Source: Cryobacterium sp. Y11
GTDB taxonomy: Bacteria > Actinomycetota > Actinomycetes > Actinomycetales > Microbacteriaceae
NCBI RefSeq assembly: GCF_002929535.1
Contig: NZ_PJJO01000052.1
Location: 82,476-146,475, forward strand
DNA length: 64,000 bases
Direction: 5' to 3'
Position numbers and translations under genes: made by a program. Below are positions 1 through 11,057 of this stretch, piece after piece (position 1 is the first letter of the stretch; each line of letters begins with the position of its first letter). Below the pieces are notes generated by a model, which ran no database searches, had not been told where the DNA came from, and was given only the letters and a program-made list of their open reading frames with translations.

Positions 1-337
1 GGCAGCCGCATCGTGCAAGCCGTCTGCTCGCCGATCCGCAATCCACTCCCGGTGGCCATGCGATCGTTCTCTGCCGTGATGGCCTACGGGATTGCCACGC
101 GGCTAAGCGCATTCCTCGCCCGCTCAGCCCGGGTTCCCTCGCCGCCGTTTCGTTGGGCTGGCATGAGGGGGCCCTGGTTTGACAACTGTCTGGCGAGCCT
201 GGAGGACACCCCAGCCGGGCTCAGGCTCTGCTGGGAGAAGGGCGTTGTGCAGGGCGGCGATCAGCTGCATCCGCTTGTCGAAAATGTAGCGACAGTCGTC
301 TTGGCGCCCCGGGCACCGTGAGATGGGCGCGTAGGAG
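1..337. other. No supported gene at the left edge
   Basis: Open frames exist on both strands but none has a start with a ribosome binding site or a recognisable domain. Because the next gene is on the minus strand and ends at 338, this stretch may contain the 3' part of a minus-strand gene, but I could not identify one. Confidence 0.4.
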
Positions 338-991
338 TTAGCCCGGCAGCACCGTGACCGTTGCGAGCAACTGGGGCGCGGATTGCTGCGGCCAGATACT
401 GGTGAGGGTGGCGGCATTCTTCGTGTGTGCCGCCGTTGAGGTGCCGTCGAGTACCCGCACGACGGTTATGCGCAGCGCACCTGCCGTTGCGGTCGTGGTG
501 CCCGCCGTCGAGGTGGTTTCGATTGTCGCAGCAAGTTCCGGAACTGGTGTTCCGGGAATGCCGTTGCCGCGCACGGCGGCGGTCGACGCGACCGGAATAA
601 GGTCACCGTCGCGCTGCTCGAATTGGTCGGCCTCGTGCCCGCCGTTCAGGGCCACGGTCGCAACATTCGCCAGATAGATCGGGTCGCCGGTGGCGTCATA
701 GATCCAGCGGTCCCCGAGCACGGAGTGCGACATGGTGCCGACGAGCCAGTCCTCGCCGCCATCGTGCGGTGCGCCGCGATAGGTCAGTGGAATCTGCAGC
801 AGCGGCCCGGTGCCAAATCGCACCAGGAGTGTTTCGATGCCGACCTCACCATCGGGGTCGTCGAAGCGGAACGATGCGACTCGCTCGACGGCGGCCGCCG
901 CGTCGCCGACGAACCACGGCTGCGTCGGTGCCCACGCGGCGATGAGCTCAGATTTGGAGGGCCGCAGAACGGCGTCGTACAGGAGTGCCAT
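338..991 (-). CDS. Maltokinase N-terminal cap-like domain protein (CG0192-like)
   Basis: A 217-aa protein opening with MALLYDAVLRPSKSEL and carrying GVETLLV, PLTYRGAPH, SHSVLGDRWIYDATGDP and a C-terminal beta-rich tail. These are the hallmarks of the actinobacterial family that resembles the N-terminal cap of maltokinase, without the kinase part. Known members are uncharacterised; a link to maltose/trehalose-glycogen metabolism is only by similarity. I chose the ATG at 991 because the family begins with M-A-L-L; a longer frame upstream adds 16 unrelated residues. It is divergent from gdhA. Confidence 0.75.
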   Translation of the reverse strand: MALLYDAVLRPSKSELIAAWAPTQPWFVGDAAAAVERVASFRFDDPDGEVGIETLLVRFGTGPLLQIPLTYRGAPHDGGEDWLVGTMSHSVLGDRWIYDATGDPIYLANVATVALNGGHEADQFEQRDGDLIPVASTAAVRGNGIPGTPVPELAATIETTSTAGTTTATAGALRITVVRVLDGTSTAAHTKNAATLTSIWPQQSAPQLLATVTVLPG

Positions 992-1103
992 GCTCTCGAT
1001 CGTAGGGGTCCTGGCGTCGTCTACACGCCGATGCTGCACGCGACGGCTTGCCGCAGCGGCGCACGAAGCATCCGAAACGTGACAAGCTCACAAGCGTGGA
1101 TAG

Positions 1104-2501
<1,398 letters not shown>

Positions 2502-2536
2502 CCGGGCACGCCACGGGGGAGGACCTGAGCAACGGC

Positions 2537-3514
2537 CTACGGCACGAGCAGAATCTTGCCCACGTGAGCGGATGTTTCCATCCGGCGATGCGCATCCGCT
2601 GCGTTCTCAAATGAGAATCGGCTGTCGACTACCGGTCGAAACTCACCCGACGTGATCCACGGCCAGATCGCCGACTCGAGCGACCGCATGATGGCGACCT
2701 TTTCGGCCAGGGACCGCGCGCGCAGGGTGGTGCCCCAGTAGCGGGCGCGCTTCTGCATAAGGCGGAACGGGTCGAATGTGGCCGGTTCGCCGCTCTGGTT
2801 GGCGAGCACCATGATGCGCCCGTTCACTGCGACGGCCTCGATATTGCGGGCGGCGTATGAGCCGCCCATGATGTCGAGGATCACGTCGGCGCCGTTCCCA
2901 TCGGTGGCATCCTGGATTTTGGCGACGAAGTCCTGCTCGCGGTAGTTGATGAGAATCTCCGCTCCCAGGCTCGCGCAGGCGGCGAGTTTCTCGGCCGACC
3001 CGGCCGTCACGGCCACGTGGGCGTCCATCAGCCGGGCCAGCTGAATGGCAGTCGTACCGATTCCGCTGGCGCCGCCGTGCACGAGCAGGGTCTCGCCGGG
3101 CGCGAGTTCGGCGCTCATGAACACGTTCGACCACACCGTGGCCAGGGCTTCGGGCAGAGCGGCTGCGTCAATAAGGTCCATCGACAACGGCACCAGCAGG
3201 GCCAGGTCTTCGTGCACAACGGCCTGGGTGGCATACCCGCCGCCGGCGAGCAGCGCACACACCCGATCGCCCAGCCCGAACCGCGTCACGTCCTCACCCA
3301 CCCCGGTGACCACGCCAGACACCTCAAGCCCCGGCCACTGCGGTGCATCGACCGGCGACGGGTAGCGGCCCTGCCGCTGCATGATGTCCGCGCGGTTCAC
3401 TCCCGCCGCGGCCACCGCAATACGGATGTCGTGGCTCCCGATCACGAGGCCGGGAACCGCTGTCAGGCTGAGTGCTTCTGGACCGCCGGGAGAATTTACG
3501 ATAATTGCGCGCAT
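2537..3514 (-). CDS. NAD(P)H:quinone oxidoreductase, PIG3/zinc-free MDR family
   Basis: A 325-aa medium-chain dehydrogenase/reductase without zinc ligands. The N-terminal GroES-like part contains AAGVNRADIMQRQGRYP, typical of the PIG3/TP53I3 quinone-reductase branch; the nucleotide-binding loop HGGASGIGT is at 146-154. It most likely reduces quinones with NADPH in the cytoplasm. It ends 35 bp from the gdhA stop (convergent) and follows the AlkD-like gene by 58 bp on the same strand, so the two may be co-transcribed. Confidence 0.9.
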   Translation of the reverse strand: MRAIIVNSPGGPEALSLTAVPGLVIGSHDIRIAVAAAGVNRADIMQRQGRYPSPVDAPQWPGLEVSGVVTGVGEDVTRFGLGDRVCALLAGGGYATQAVVHEDLALLVPLSMDLIDAAALPEALATVWSNVFMSAELAPGETLLVHGGASGIGTTAIQLARLMDAHVAVTAGSAEKLAACASLGAEILINYREQDFVAKIQDATDGNGADVILDIMGGSYAARNIEAVAVNGRIMVLANQSGEPATFDPFRLMQKRARYWGTTLRARSLAEKVAIMRSLESAIWPWITSGEFRPVVDSRFSFENAADAHRRMETSAHVGKILLVP

Positions 3515-3572
3515 GCCCGCAGCTTACGCTCGGGGTACGACACGGCGGCTCTGGCTGGCACCCGCGCTTCCG

Positions 3573-4067
3573 TTACGTGTTGACGATTCCCCTGGCGATA
3601 CTGTGGGCGGCGCGGCGCAGCCACGGGTCGCCGTCGTGCGCCCAACGTTCCAGTGCAGCATCCGCTCGGGCACGATTGGGCCCGTTCAGACCCTGTACCA
3701 GGGGGAGCACCACGTCGAGAGTGAGCGGATCGGCGAGTTCTTGCAGTGCTGCTCCGCGTAAAAACCCCTCGATGCGGGTGAGGTCGGTGTTGTCGAGCCG
3801 GGTCACGTTCGTTTGCAGGAGCACGATCGCCGCGAGCCGGCGCTCGAACACCGGCACCTTCCACAGTTCGGAGCTCAGCGCGGTCACCTCGTCGTGCGTC
3901 ATGTTCTTATGCCGGCGGGCCAGGTCGCGGATGGTTCCCCGCACAGCACCCACCGATGCGCCATAAATTTCCAGGTCGCTGCCGATTCGCGCCTCGGTCT
4001 CCGCTGCGCGCTCCCAGGTTGCTTCGTTTTGGAGCGTGCGGTCCACGAAGTCGCCGGCATCGCTCAT
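3573..4067 (-). CDS. DNA alkylation repair (AlkD)-like HEAT-repeat protein, short
   Basis: A 164-aa all-helical protein. The segment YGASVGAVRGTIRDLARRHK followed by LSSELWKVPVFERRLAAI matches the first repeats of the AlkD family of 3-methyladenine/7-methylguanine glycosylases, which use a HEAT-like superhelix. At about 165 residues it is shorter than typical AlkD (about 230), lacking C-terminal repeats, so glycosylase activity is uncertain. I chose ATG 4067 (MSDAGDF) over a start seven codons upstream. Same strand as the FAD/NAD(P)-binding gene upstream (75 bp). Confidence 0.65.
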   Translation of the reverse strand: MSDAGDFVDRTLQNEATWERAAETEARIGSDLEIYGASVGAVRGTIRDLARRHKNMTHDEVTALSSELWKVPVFERRLAAIVLLQTNVTRLDNTDLTRIEGFLRGAALQELADPLTLDVVLPLVQGLNGPNRARADAALERWAHDGDPWLRRAAHSIARGIVNT

Positions 4068-4142
4068 CCGTCTAGTCTGCACCAGCACACGCGAGACGTC
4101 AGCCCGACGGTGCTGCGCACGGTGAGCCCGCGGTGGATTGAC

Positions 4143-6107
4143 TCAGACGTAGCTGCGTACTGCCACTGCGGCCAGGGTCTGAAGCGCCGCACGGGCGACG
4201 CCGTCCGTCTCGCGCAGGAACGTCGCATCCGCTCGGGGCATAGGGCTGATGACGGTGTCGCCGCGCGTGTCGCTCACCGGGATTCCCACGAGGTGTACGT
4301 TTCTGCTCGCGACCCCCTCGGCATCAATCAACCGGCTCGTGATTTGTTCAATATCAACCCCGCCGTCTGCGACGTCGATGCCGGCCCGCGAAATGCGATG
4401 ATGCGCCCGCAGCACACCGGACGCGCTCAGTCCCGCGATAACCGGATCGTTCGTCACGGTCACATCATGAGAGTGCATCCAGGCGTCGATCAGCACGTGC
4501 GCGCGTACTTCTGACCCGTGAACCCGCGGCGATTGCGCCACAAACGCGCCGGCAGACACCCGAAGCGTCGACCCGGGACCGATGAAGTGCACGATACCGG
4601 CCTGCGCCAAAGCGAGCAGTTGGGCGCTGCGAAATGCCGGCGGTCCGCTACCCACCATGCCGCCGAACGCCAGAAAATCGCGGTGCGCGCGCCCGGCGAA
4701 ACTGTCAGCGGTCGTGCCGTCAAACGCGAGCAGTTTCGAAACCGTCTTGCGCGCAGACCCAAACACCCAGAGTGCCGCCTTGAGCTCGCTCGCCACCCCG
4801 AGGCCCGACTCGTGCAGGTCGGCGCTCAGGTAATCGGCTACCCAGGTGTCAAACGCCGCGGGGGAGTCGAAGCTGGCGCTCGCCGGGTTCATGGCGACGG
4901 CAAGATCGAACCGGTCGGTCGACACGGGCACGAGTGCGGTCAGCCTCCCATCGAGCGTGTCGAGCGTGCCAGCGTCGAGCGCGCTGATCACCACGTCCAG
5001 CGGCACCCTAAACGCTTCGGGCCGTAGCTGATGCAGCGTGCGATACCAGGCCTCATGCGCGTCGAGCACGATGCGCGGCCACAAATCGCTGTCAAAATCA
5101 ATCACAGCGGATGCCCGGAACGCCAGCAACCGGCTCAGCTGCGCTGCAGGCGGCAGCGCGCCATAAAGCGACTTCGCCCGGAACGGTACCCCGCGGCGTG
5201 ACGTCACGTGCAACACGGGTTCGCGCCCGGAAGGTTCATAACTCAGGCCGTCACTGCCCGGTACAAAACGTCCGCCGCGGCCCTGGGTGAGCAGCATCAT
5301 CGTGTCGAAGAACCCCATTCCGAGCCCGCGCACAATGACGGATTCCCCAGCCGGCACCGCAGAAAGGTCCTGGTCGATCGGGCTGTCGGGCCCTACCCAC
5401 ACGAACCGATCATCGCCCGTGGTGAGGCGCGCGAGTTCGGCATCGGCCGCCGTGTTCTGCCGCGCCAGCCAGCCGAGCGAGAGAATCACATCGTCCACTG
5501 CGAGCGTCTGCCCGGAATCCAGCTGAACGACCGGGCTGCCATCCACCAGTCGAACGCTCGTGGCCCGAGCGTCATGCCGCAGAACGGTCACCTCGGCCGG
5601 CAGCGCGCTAAGCGCGTAGGCGAGAACCCAGGTGGAATAGGCGCCGTACAGCACCCGACTGGGGTGACTTTCCGGCCGCACGAGTGCCATCTCGTCGACG
5701 AGTTGTGGCCTCTCAAAAAGTACCGGCGGCAGGTCGACGGTGCCAAAGACCGATCGGCGCACCGGCGCAATCTGCTCGACCTCGTCCGAACGCATGCCGC
5801 GCAGCGCGTTCACCGCCAACAGGCACCATTCGTACAGGTTCGGTCCGTCCACGACCGGACCGCTCATCGTCACAAACGAGTCAGTGAACAGCGTCACGGC
5901 GCCGGCGAGCGTGTTCATGCACAGGTCAAGGGTCTGGTCGGTGCGCCAGATGCGCCCCGCGCCGAGCTCGGCGTCGTCGACGAGGTGCAGCACCCACGGT
6001 TCTCCGGGCGAAAGCAGGGCGGTATTGGCGGCCAATCGTTCGACGATTGACACGCCGCGTGGACCAACACCGACGAGGCACAACGAAGCGGGGCGAGAAA
6101 AAGGCAT
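4143..6107 (-). CDS. FAD/NAD(P)-binding protein (HpyO/pfam13454-like monooxygenase-type)
   Basis: A 654-aa protein whose N-terminus holds a dinucleotide-binding loop GVGPRG (13-18) and the family signature GAGRIWRTDQ. This architecture is that of large FAD-NAD(P)-binding proteins distantly related to ornithine/lysine N-monooxygenases; their substrates are unknown. It is divergent from the CMD/AhpD/ABC transporter operon that begins at 6268; a 160-bp intergenic region separates them. Related proteins are often found beside such transporter loci (from memory), so a shared pathway is plausible but inferred. A GTAGA-TG-TCTAC palindrome at 6109-6120 overlaps its leader. Confidence 0.75.
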   Translation of the reverse strand: MPFSRPASLCLVGVGPRGVSIVERLAANTALLSPGEPWVLHLVDDAELGAGRIWRTDQTLDLCMNTLAGAVTLFTDSFVTMSGPVVDGPNLYEWCLLAVNALRGMRSDEVEQIAPVRRSVFGTVDLPPVLFERPQLVDEMALVRPESHPSRVLYGAYSTWVLAYALSALPAEVTVLRHDARATSVRLVDGSPVVQLDSGQTLAVDDVILSLGWLARQNTAADAELARLTTGDDRFVWVGPDSPIDQDLSAVPAGESVIVRGLGMGFFDTMMLLTQGRGGRFVPGSDGLSYEPSGREPVLHVTSRRGVPFRAKSLYGALPPAAQLSRLLAFRASAVIDFDSDLWPRIVLDAHEAWYRTLHQLRPEAFRVPLDVVISALDAGTLDTLDGRLTALVPVSTDRFDLAVAMNPASASFDSPAAFDTWVADYLSADLHESGLGVASELKAALWVFGSARKTVSKLLAFDGTTADSFAGRAHRDFLAFGGMVGSGPPAFRSAQLLALAQAGIVHFIGPGSTLRVSAGAFVAQSPRVHGSEVRAHVLIDAWMHSHDVTVTNDPVIAGLSASGVLRAHHRISRAGIDVADGGVDIEQITSRLIDAEGVASRNVHLVGIPVSDTRGDTVISPMPRADATFLRETDGVARAALQTLAAVAVRSYV

Positions 6108-6267
6108 AGTAGATGTCTACCTCTTTCCTGGACCCGACGCACATTCACGGTGGCTCTCGAGCTGCGTGTGACGCCACAAGTCGTTCCGGCTCGGGTGGCC
6201 AGTGGACGCGTCTAGCGTGGGTATCGGAAGGCTGAAATTTACCGCCGACCGTCTGACTGGAGTACCC

Positions 6268-6870
6268 ATGACCATTCCTGACGTGCTCGACCGGGCACTC
6301 GATATCAGTATTGGCGACCGCCTCGACCTCGTTCGCCGCGGTCGGCCCGCTACCCGCAGCAATGTTCAGCTCAGCTATCAGAGCATTTTCGAACCCGCGT
6401 TCACCGGCGCCCTGTCGGTGCCGGAACGTTTCGCGGTAGCCGTCGTCGTCGTGCGGCTGCACGGTGACACCCCTCTCACCGCGCACTACGAGCAGCAATT
6501 CGCCGAAGCAGAGTCCCGCGCCGAGATTATTCAGACGCTTCACGACGTAAGTGACTACGGCCGCACGAGCGGTCCGTTCGGCCAGTTTCGGGAGCCGGCA
6601 CTGGCTCCCGAATCGACCGACGGCCCTCGCCTCGAGATCCGAAGCGGAGACCGGCAGGTGCTCGGCGACGAGCTGAGCGCCCTGCTCGAATACGCCCACC
6701 TTCTGGTCTTTCGTCCGCGGGAGAGTGCCCCCGCCGAACTGCAGAAACTGGTGGATGTCGGGTGGACCACCGGTGAGATCGTTGCCGTCGCTCAACTCGT
6801 CGCGTTTCTCAGCTTTCAGATTCGCGTGGCCGTTGGCCTCACTGTGCTCCGTTCCACCTGGAAGGACTGA
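6268..6870 (+). CDS. CMD domain protein, Avi_7170-like
   Basis: A 200-aa helical protein of the carboxymuconolactone decarboxylase superfamily, resembling the Avi_7170 group (TIGR04029 by memory). It contains no cysteine at all, so it cannot use the CxxC chemistry of AhpD and may be structural or a partner of the next protein. The start at ATG 6268 is chosen because GGAG lies 6 bases upstream; the open frame extends 66 bases further without a ribosome binding site. The stop is separated from the next ATG by two bases, indicating translational coupling. Confidence 0.8.
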   Translation: MTIPDVLDRALDISIGDRLDLVRRGRPATRSNVQLSYQSIFEPAFTGALSVPERFAVAVVVVRLHGDTPLTAHYEQQFAEAESRAEIIQTLHDVSDYGRTSGPFGQFREPALAPESTDGPRLEIRSGDRQVLGDELSALLEYAHLLVFRPRESAPAELQKLVDVGWTTGEIVAVAQLVAFLSFQIRVAVGLTVLRSTWKD

Positions 6871-6872
6871 TA

Positions 6873-7508
6873 ATGACGCCCCACACGGCCGACCTCGTCA
6901 CCAGCTACCCCGATCTGCACCGCCCAGACGGGTTCACCCAGAACGGTCTCGGTTGGGTGCCCTGGCTCGAACCGCTTTCGCCTGCTGAATTCGAGGAGCG
7001 CCACTGGAACGGACTCGTCGATCGAGCCCGCGCCCAGATGCCCTACTTCGCCCTGCTCGCCCACGAACCAGAGATTCTCGCCGCCCGTACCCTCACCGAC
7101 TTCGACATCTTCGGCAACGCCGACGGCGGTCTACCGCTGGCGGAACGCGAACTCGCCGCAGCGACCGTTTCACGGGTGAACGGATGCGTGTTCTGCGCCT
7201 CCGTTCACTCGCGCAACGCCACGAGACTCTCCGGTCGCGGCGACGACGTGCAGGCGCTGCTCGATGAGGGCGTCACGGTCAGGACCGATGCCCGCTGGGA
7301 CGCCCTGATTGAGGCCGCGCGAGCACTCACCGTCACCCCGAACGAGTTCGGTCCCGCCCATATCGCCCGGCTCACCGAGTTGGGCCTGACCGATGTCGAG
7401 ATTGCCGACGCCATCGCCGGCGCAGCGTTTTTCAACTGGGCCAACCGCTTGATGCTCTCCCTCGGCGAGCCAGAGGTGCCGGCGCCACGCCAACGCGCCA
7501 CCCCGTAA
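6873..7508 (+). CDS. Alkylhydroperoxidase (AhpD-like) domain protein, Avi_7169-like
   Basis: A 211-aa protein with the AhpD redox centre C105-VF-C108 followed by H112 (NGCVFCASVHSR). Proteins of this fold reduce peroxides or handle reactive intermediates through the two cysteines. It resembles the Avi_7169 group (TIGR04030 by memory), which occurs beside the preceding cysteine-free CMD protein and a KPN_01854-type ABC importer. GAAGGA precedes the ATG. Substrate unknown; a role in processing or protecting against the imported compound is an inference. Confidence 0.85.
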   Translation: MTPHTADLVTSYPDLHRPDGFTQNGLGWVPWLEPLSPAEFEERHWNGLVDRARAQMPYFALLAHEPEILAARTLTDFDIFGNADGGLPLAERELAAATVSRVNGCVFCASVHSRNATRLSGRGDDVQALLDEGVTVRTDARWDALIEAARALTVTPNEFGPAHIARLTELGLTDVEIADAIAGAAFFNWANRLMLSLGEPEVPAPRQRATP

Positions 7509-7546
7509 CTCCACCCCCGCATACCACCTCACGGAAGCGATCCCGC

Positions 7547-9214
7547 ATGTCCATTTCAGATTCAGTCACCGGTCGCCCTGGCCGCACCCTCGTTATCGCC
7601 GCATCCCTTGCGGCCGTACTCGTGCTCACCGCCTGCTCATCCGGCGGGCAGTCGGCGGCCACCGGTTCCGGCGAACGCACCGACGGCGGCACGCTCGTCT
7701 ACCTCGAACCCGATGCCTTCACCAGCCTCTATCCGCCGGCCGCCGGCTTCTATCCCAACGGCGGTGTCGTGAACAACATCACCGACCGGCTCGTCTACCA
7801 AGATACCGAAACGCTCGAGTTCGAGCCGTGGATCGCCACGGACTGGGTCGTCAACGACGATGCGACACAGTTCACCTTCAACCTGCGTGGAGACGTCACC
7901 TTCTCCGACGGTTCCGCACTCAATGCATCCGTCGTTGCCGCGAACTTCGACCTGTTCGGCCAGGGTGACCCCGACCGCAGCCTCGCGATCTCCGAGGCCG
8001 TGAACAACTATGACCATAGCGAGGTCGTCGACGATGACACCGTCATCTTCCACTTCAGTGCCTCTTCGCCCGGGTTTCTGCAGGCGACATCCACGATCAC
8101 GTCCGGTCTCATCTCGGCCGACACACTCACGAAAGACCTCGACGGTTTCGGCGCCGGCTCGGCGACCGAGATCATCGGCTCTGGCCCGTTCGTCGTCACC
8201 GACGAACAGCTCGGGGCGCAGCTGACCATCACTGCCCGCGACGACTACGACTGGGCGCCGGCCAGCTTCGCCCATCAGGGCCGCCCTTCGATTGACGCCG
8301 TGCAATTCATCGTCACGCCTGAGAACAGCGTGCGCGTTGGATCGCTGATCTCCGGCCAGGGTGACGTCGCCCGTAAGGTCGAAGCGCAGGACGAGGCGCA
8401 GGTTACCGGCGCCGGATACACCCTCGCTGCGGCGCAGACCAACGGCGTCAACAACAGCCTCAACCTGCGTTTCCGGGAGCCGGCGCTGCAAGACATCCGC
8501 GTGCGCCAGGCCATTATTGCTGCCGTCGATCGCAACACGATTGTGCAGGCGTTGTTCTCCGATAACTACCCGGTCGCCACGTCGATCCTCTCGCAGAGCG
8601 CGCTCGGCTACGTCGATACCACGGAGTACTTCGAGTACGACCCCGAGAAAGCGGCTGCGCTGCTCGATGACGCCGGGTTTGCCGAGGGAACCGACGGCAT
8701 CCGCTCGAAAGACGGTCTGCGGCTGTCAATCACAGCATCTGAGGCTGGCCCGCAGCCGCGGTCCTTCGACGTGCTCACCCTGGTCGCGCAGCAGCTCGCC
8801 GAGGTTGGCATCGAGTTGAAGATTCTACGAGCGGATGCCGGCAACTTTGCCGCAGCGGTGCTCGATGGCTCGCAGGTTCAGGTGTTCCAGTCCATGGTCG
8901 GTCGCGCCGATTTTGACGTGATCAAGAGTCAGTTTTTCTCCACGAACCGCAACGTGACGCTCAACCTGAATAAAACGGATGCCTCCATCGGCGACCAGAA
9001 ACTCGATGAGATTTTGCAGGCGGTCGCCTCCGAGCCCAATGCCGAAGCCCGCATTATCAACACGCAGGCCGCGCAAATCTACCTGGCTCAGCAGGCGTAC
9101 GTGGTGCCGTTGTTCGAGGAACCACAGGTCTACGGCATCGCGCCGTACGTGCACGACCTCAGCTACGAGGCCGTCGCCCGCCCGGGCTTCTCGCAGGTGT
9201 GGCTCGACAAGTAG
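7547..9214 (+). CDS. ABC transporter substrate-binding lipoprotein, KPN_01854/DppA-like
   Basis: A 555-aa family-5 extracellular solute-binding protein. The signal peptide ends in the lipobox LTAC with Cys30 as the lipidation site, so the mature protein is anchored on the outer face of the membrane. It has the peptide/nickel-binding layout (VNNITDRLVYQDTET, AATDW-like entry, RVRQAI helix). Its neighbours make it a member of the KPN_01854-type importer (TIGR04028 by memory), whose ligand is not known. It is the first of four transporter genes read in order. Confidence 0.9.
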   Translation: MSISDSVTGRPGRTLVIAASLAAVLVLTACSSGGQSAATGSGERTDGGTLVYLEPDAFTSLYPPAAGFYPNGGVVNNITDRLVYQDTETLEFEPWIATDWVVNDDATQFTFNLRGDVTFSDGSALNASVVAANFDLFGQGDPDRSLAISEAVNNYDHSEVVDDDTVIFHFSASSPGFLQATSTITSGLISADTLTKDLDGFGAGSATEIIGSGPFVVTDEQLGAQLTITARDDYDWAPASFAHQGRPSIDAVQFIVTPENSVRVGSLISGQGDVARKVEAQDEAQVTGAGYTLAAAQTNGVNNSLNLRFREPALQDIRVRQAIIAAVDRNTIVQALFSDNYPVATSILSQSALGYVDTTEYFEYDPEKAAALLDDAGFAEGTDGIRSKDGLRLSITASEAGPQPRSFDVLTLVAQQLAEVGIELKILRADAGNFAAAVLDGSQVQVFQSMVGRADFDVIKSQFFSTNRNVTLNLNKTDASIGDQKLDEILQAVASEPNAEARIINTQAAQIYLAQQAYVVPLFEEPQVYGIAPYVHDLSYEAVARPGFSQVWLDK

Positions 9215-9258
9215 CACGCACCCACCCGGCATAATCCCACCCCGTCAAGGAGCGTTTC

Positions 9259-10200
9259 GTGTCATACATTCTGGGCCGGATTGGTCAGGCCGTCATCGTG
9301 CTGGCCATCGCGTTCACGGCGGCATTCGTGCTGCTACAGGCGCTGCCGGGGGATGCCCTGCTGATCAAGTTTGAAAGCCCCGAGTCGGGTCTCAGCCCCG
9401 ATCAGATCGCCCTGCTGCGCGATTCGCTCGGTGCCAACATACCGATCTGGCAGCAGTTTTTCGACACCCTCGGCGGATTTCTGGTCGGGGACTTCGGGTA
9501 CTCCGTGCAGTCGGGCACGCCGGTGAGTGTGATCATCGCGTCGGCGCTGCCCAACACCCTGGTGCTGGCCACGAGCGCGTTCGTCGTGGCGATCGTGCTC
9601 GCGGTCGCCCTGGCCGTTCTGGCCCAGCTGTCGTGGTTGCCGTGGCTGCGCACCATGCTGCGGTCACTGCCATCGTTGTTCATCTCGGTACCGGTTTTCT
9701 GGCTCGGTATCGTACTGATTCAGGTATTCTCCTTTCGTCTCGGCTGGCTACCGGTCATCAACCCCGGCCCGATCGAGGGACTGATCATGCCCGTCGCCGC
9801 TCTTGCTCTGCCCATCGCCGCCCCGATGGCGCAGGTGCTGATTCGATCGATCGACGACGTTCTCACGCAGCCCTTCATCGCCGTGGTGCGGTCGAAGGGC
9901 GCGAGTGAGTGGTGGATCCTGAGCCGCAACGTGGCCCGCAACGCGGTGCTACCAGCGCTGACGATCGCCGGACTGTTGCTGGGTGAACTGATCAGCGGCG
10001 CTGTCATCACCGAGACGGTGTTCGGTCGTGCCGGCATCGGTCGGGCGACAGAGCAGGCCGTCACCAACCAGGACGCCCCCGTGCTGCAGGCCATCGTCGT
10101 GATCTCCGCCGCGATCTTTGTGCTGGTCAATCTGCTCGTCGATCTGCTTTATCCCCTTCTTGATCCGCGGCTGAAGACGATCGCGACGGTCAACGCATGA
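9259..10200 (+). CDS. ABC transporter permease, DppB-like
   Basis: A 313-aa integral membrane permease with the N-terminal helix, the periplasmic-side segment and the usual six helices of the DppB/OppB type. The conserved EAA loop is in the SKGASEWWIL region. GTG start at 9259 with AAGGAG 6 bases upstream. The stop overlaps the next start (ATGA), so it is co-translated with the second permease. It imports the ligand captured by the lipoprotein at 7547. Confidence 0.92.
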   Translation: MSYILGRIGQAVIVLAIAFTAAFVLLQALPGDALLIKFESPESGLSPDQIALLRDSLGANIPIWQQFFDTLGGFLVGDFGYSVQSGTPVSVIIASALPNTLVLATSAFVVAIVLAVALAVLAQLSWLPWLRTMLRSLPSLFISVPVFWLGIVLIQVFSFRLGWLPVINPGPIEGLIMPVAALALPIAAPMAQVLIRSIDDVLTQPFIAVVRSKGASEWWILSRNVARNAVLPALTIAGLLLGELISGAVITETVFGRAGIGRATEQAVTNQDAPVLQAIVVISAAIFVLVNLLVDLLYPLLDPRLKTIATVNA

Positions 10201-11057
10201 GCGACACGACCCGCACCAGCGAGCCCAGCACCCGGCGTTCCTCGGTGCGCCGGGCCGGTCGGGCCCGGCCGATCCTGCTCGTCGCCGCCGCCGTCTACCT
10301 CGCGCTCATGGTGGCCTGGGCCGTGCTGCCCGGCCTCTTTGCCCACGGTGACCCCATCGTGGGTGTTGCCACCGACGGACTGCAGGCGCCGAGCGCCGCA
10401 CACTGGTTTGGAACGGATGCCACCGGTCGTGACATGTACACCCGGGTCGTTTTCGGGTCGGTACACACCCTGGTGACCGCGCTCATCGCAGTACTTTTCG
10501 GGCTTGTCTTCGGTACCGGCATCGGCCTGGTGGCCGGATCGGTGCGCGGCGTGGTGGATGCCGTGTTGATGCGGCTGGTCGACGTACTGTTGGCCGTGCC
10601 GAGTCTGCTGCTCTCGCTCAGCATCATCATCGTGCTCGGCTTTGGTACCACGCAGGTCGCGATTGCTGTCGGCATTACGAGCGTTGCCGCCTTTGCCCGT
10701 TTGGCTCGCGCCGAGGTGATGCGGGTACGGGCAATGGACTACGTCGAGGCCGCGTTCGCGAGCGGCGGTTCCTTCGTCAGTGTGCTGCTGCGGCACGTGC
10801 TGCCGAACTCGCTCACCCCTGTCATCGCGCTGGCGGCGCTGCAGTTCGGCACGGCGATTCTCTCCATCGCCGCTCTCGGATTTCTCGGCTACGGCGCCCC
10901 GCCGCCAACGCCCGAGTGGGGCCTGATGATTGCCGAGGGTCGCAACTACATCGCGACCAGCTGGTGGCTGACCACCATCCCCGGTGTTGTCGTTGTTCTG
11001 ACCGTGCTCGCCGCCAACCGCATCTCCACCGCCATCTCCGAGAGGAACCGCGCATGA
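10197..11057 (+). CDS. ABC transporter permease, DppC-like
   Basis: A 286-aa permease with the DppC signature HWFGTDATGRDMYTRVVFG near residue 66 and an EAA loop in MDYVEAAFASGGS. It overlaps the upstream permease by four bases and the downstream ATPase by four bases (ATGA in both cases). It forms the membrane channel with the DppB-like partner. Confidence 0.93.
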   Translation: MSDTTRTSEPSTRRSSVRRAGRARPILLVAAAVYLALMVAWAVLPGLFAHGDPIVGVATDGLQAPSAAHWFGTDATGRDMYTRVVFGSVHTLVTALIAVLFGLVFGTGIGLVAGSVRGVVDAVLMRLVDVLLAVPSLLLSLSIIIVLGFGTTQVAIAVGITSVAAFARLARAEVMRVRAMDYVEAAFASGGSFVSVLLRHVLPNSLTPVIALAALQFGTAILSIAALGFLGYGAPPPTPEWGLMIAEGRNYIATSWWLTTIPGVVVVLTVLAANRISTAISERNRA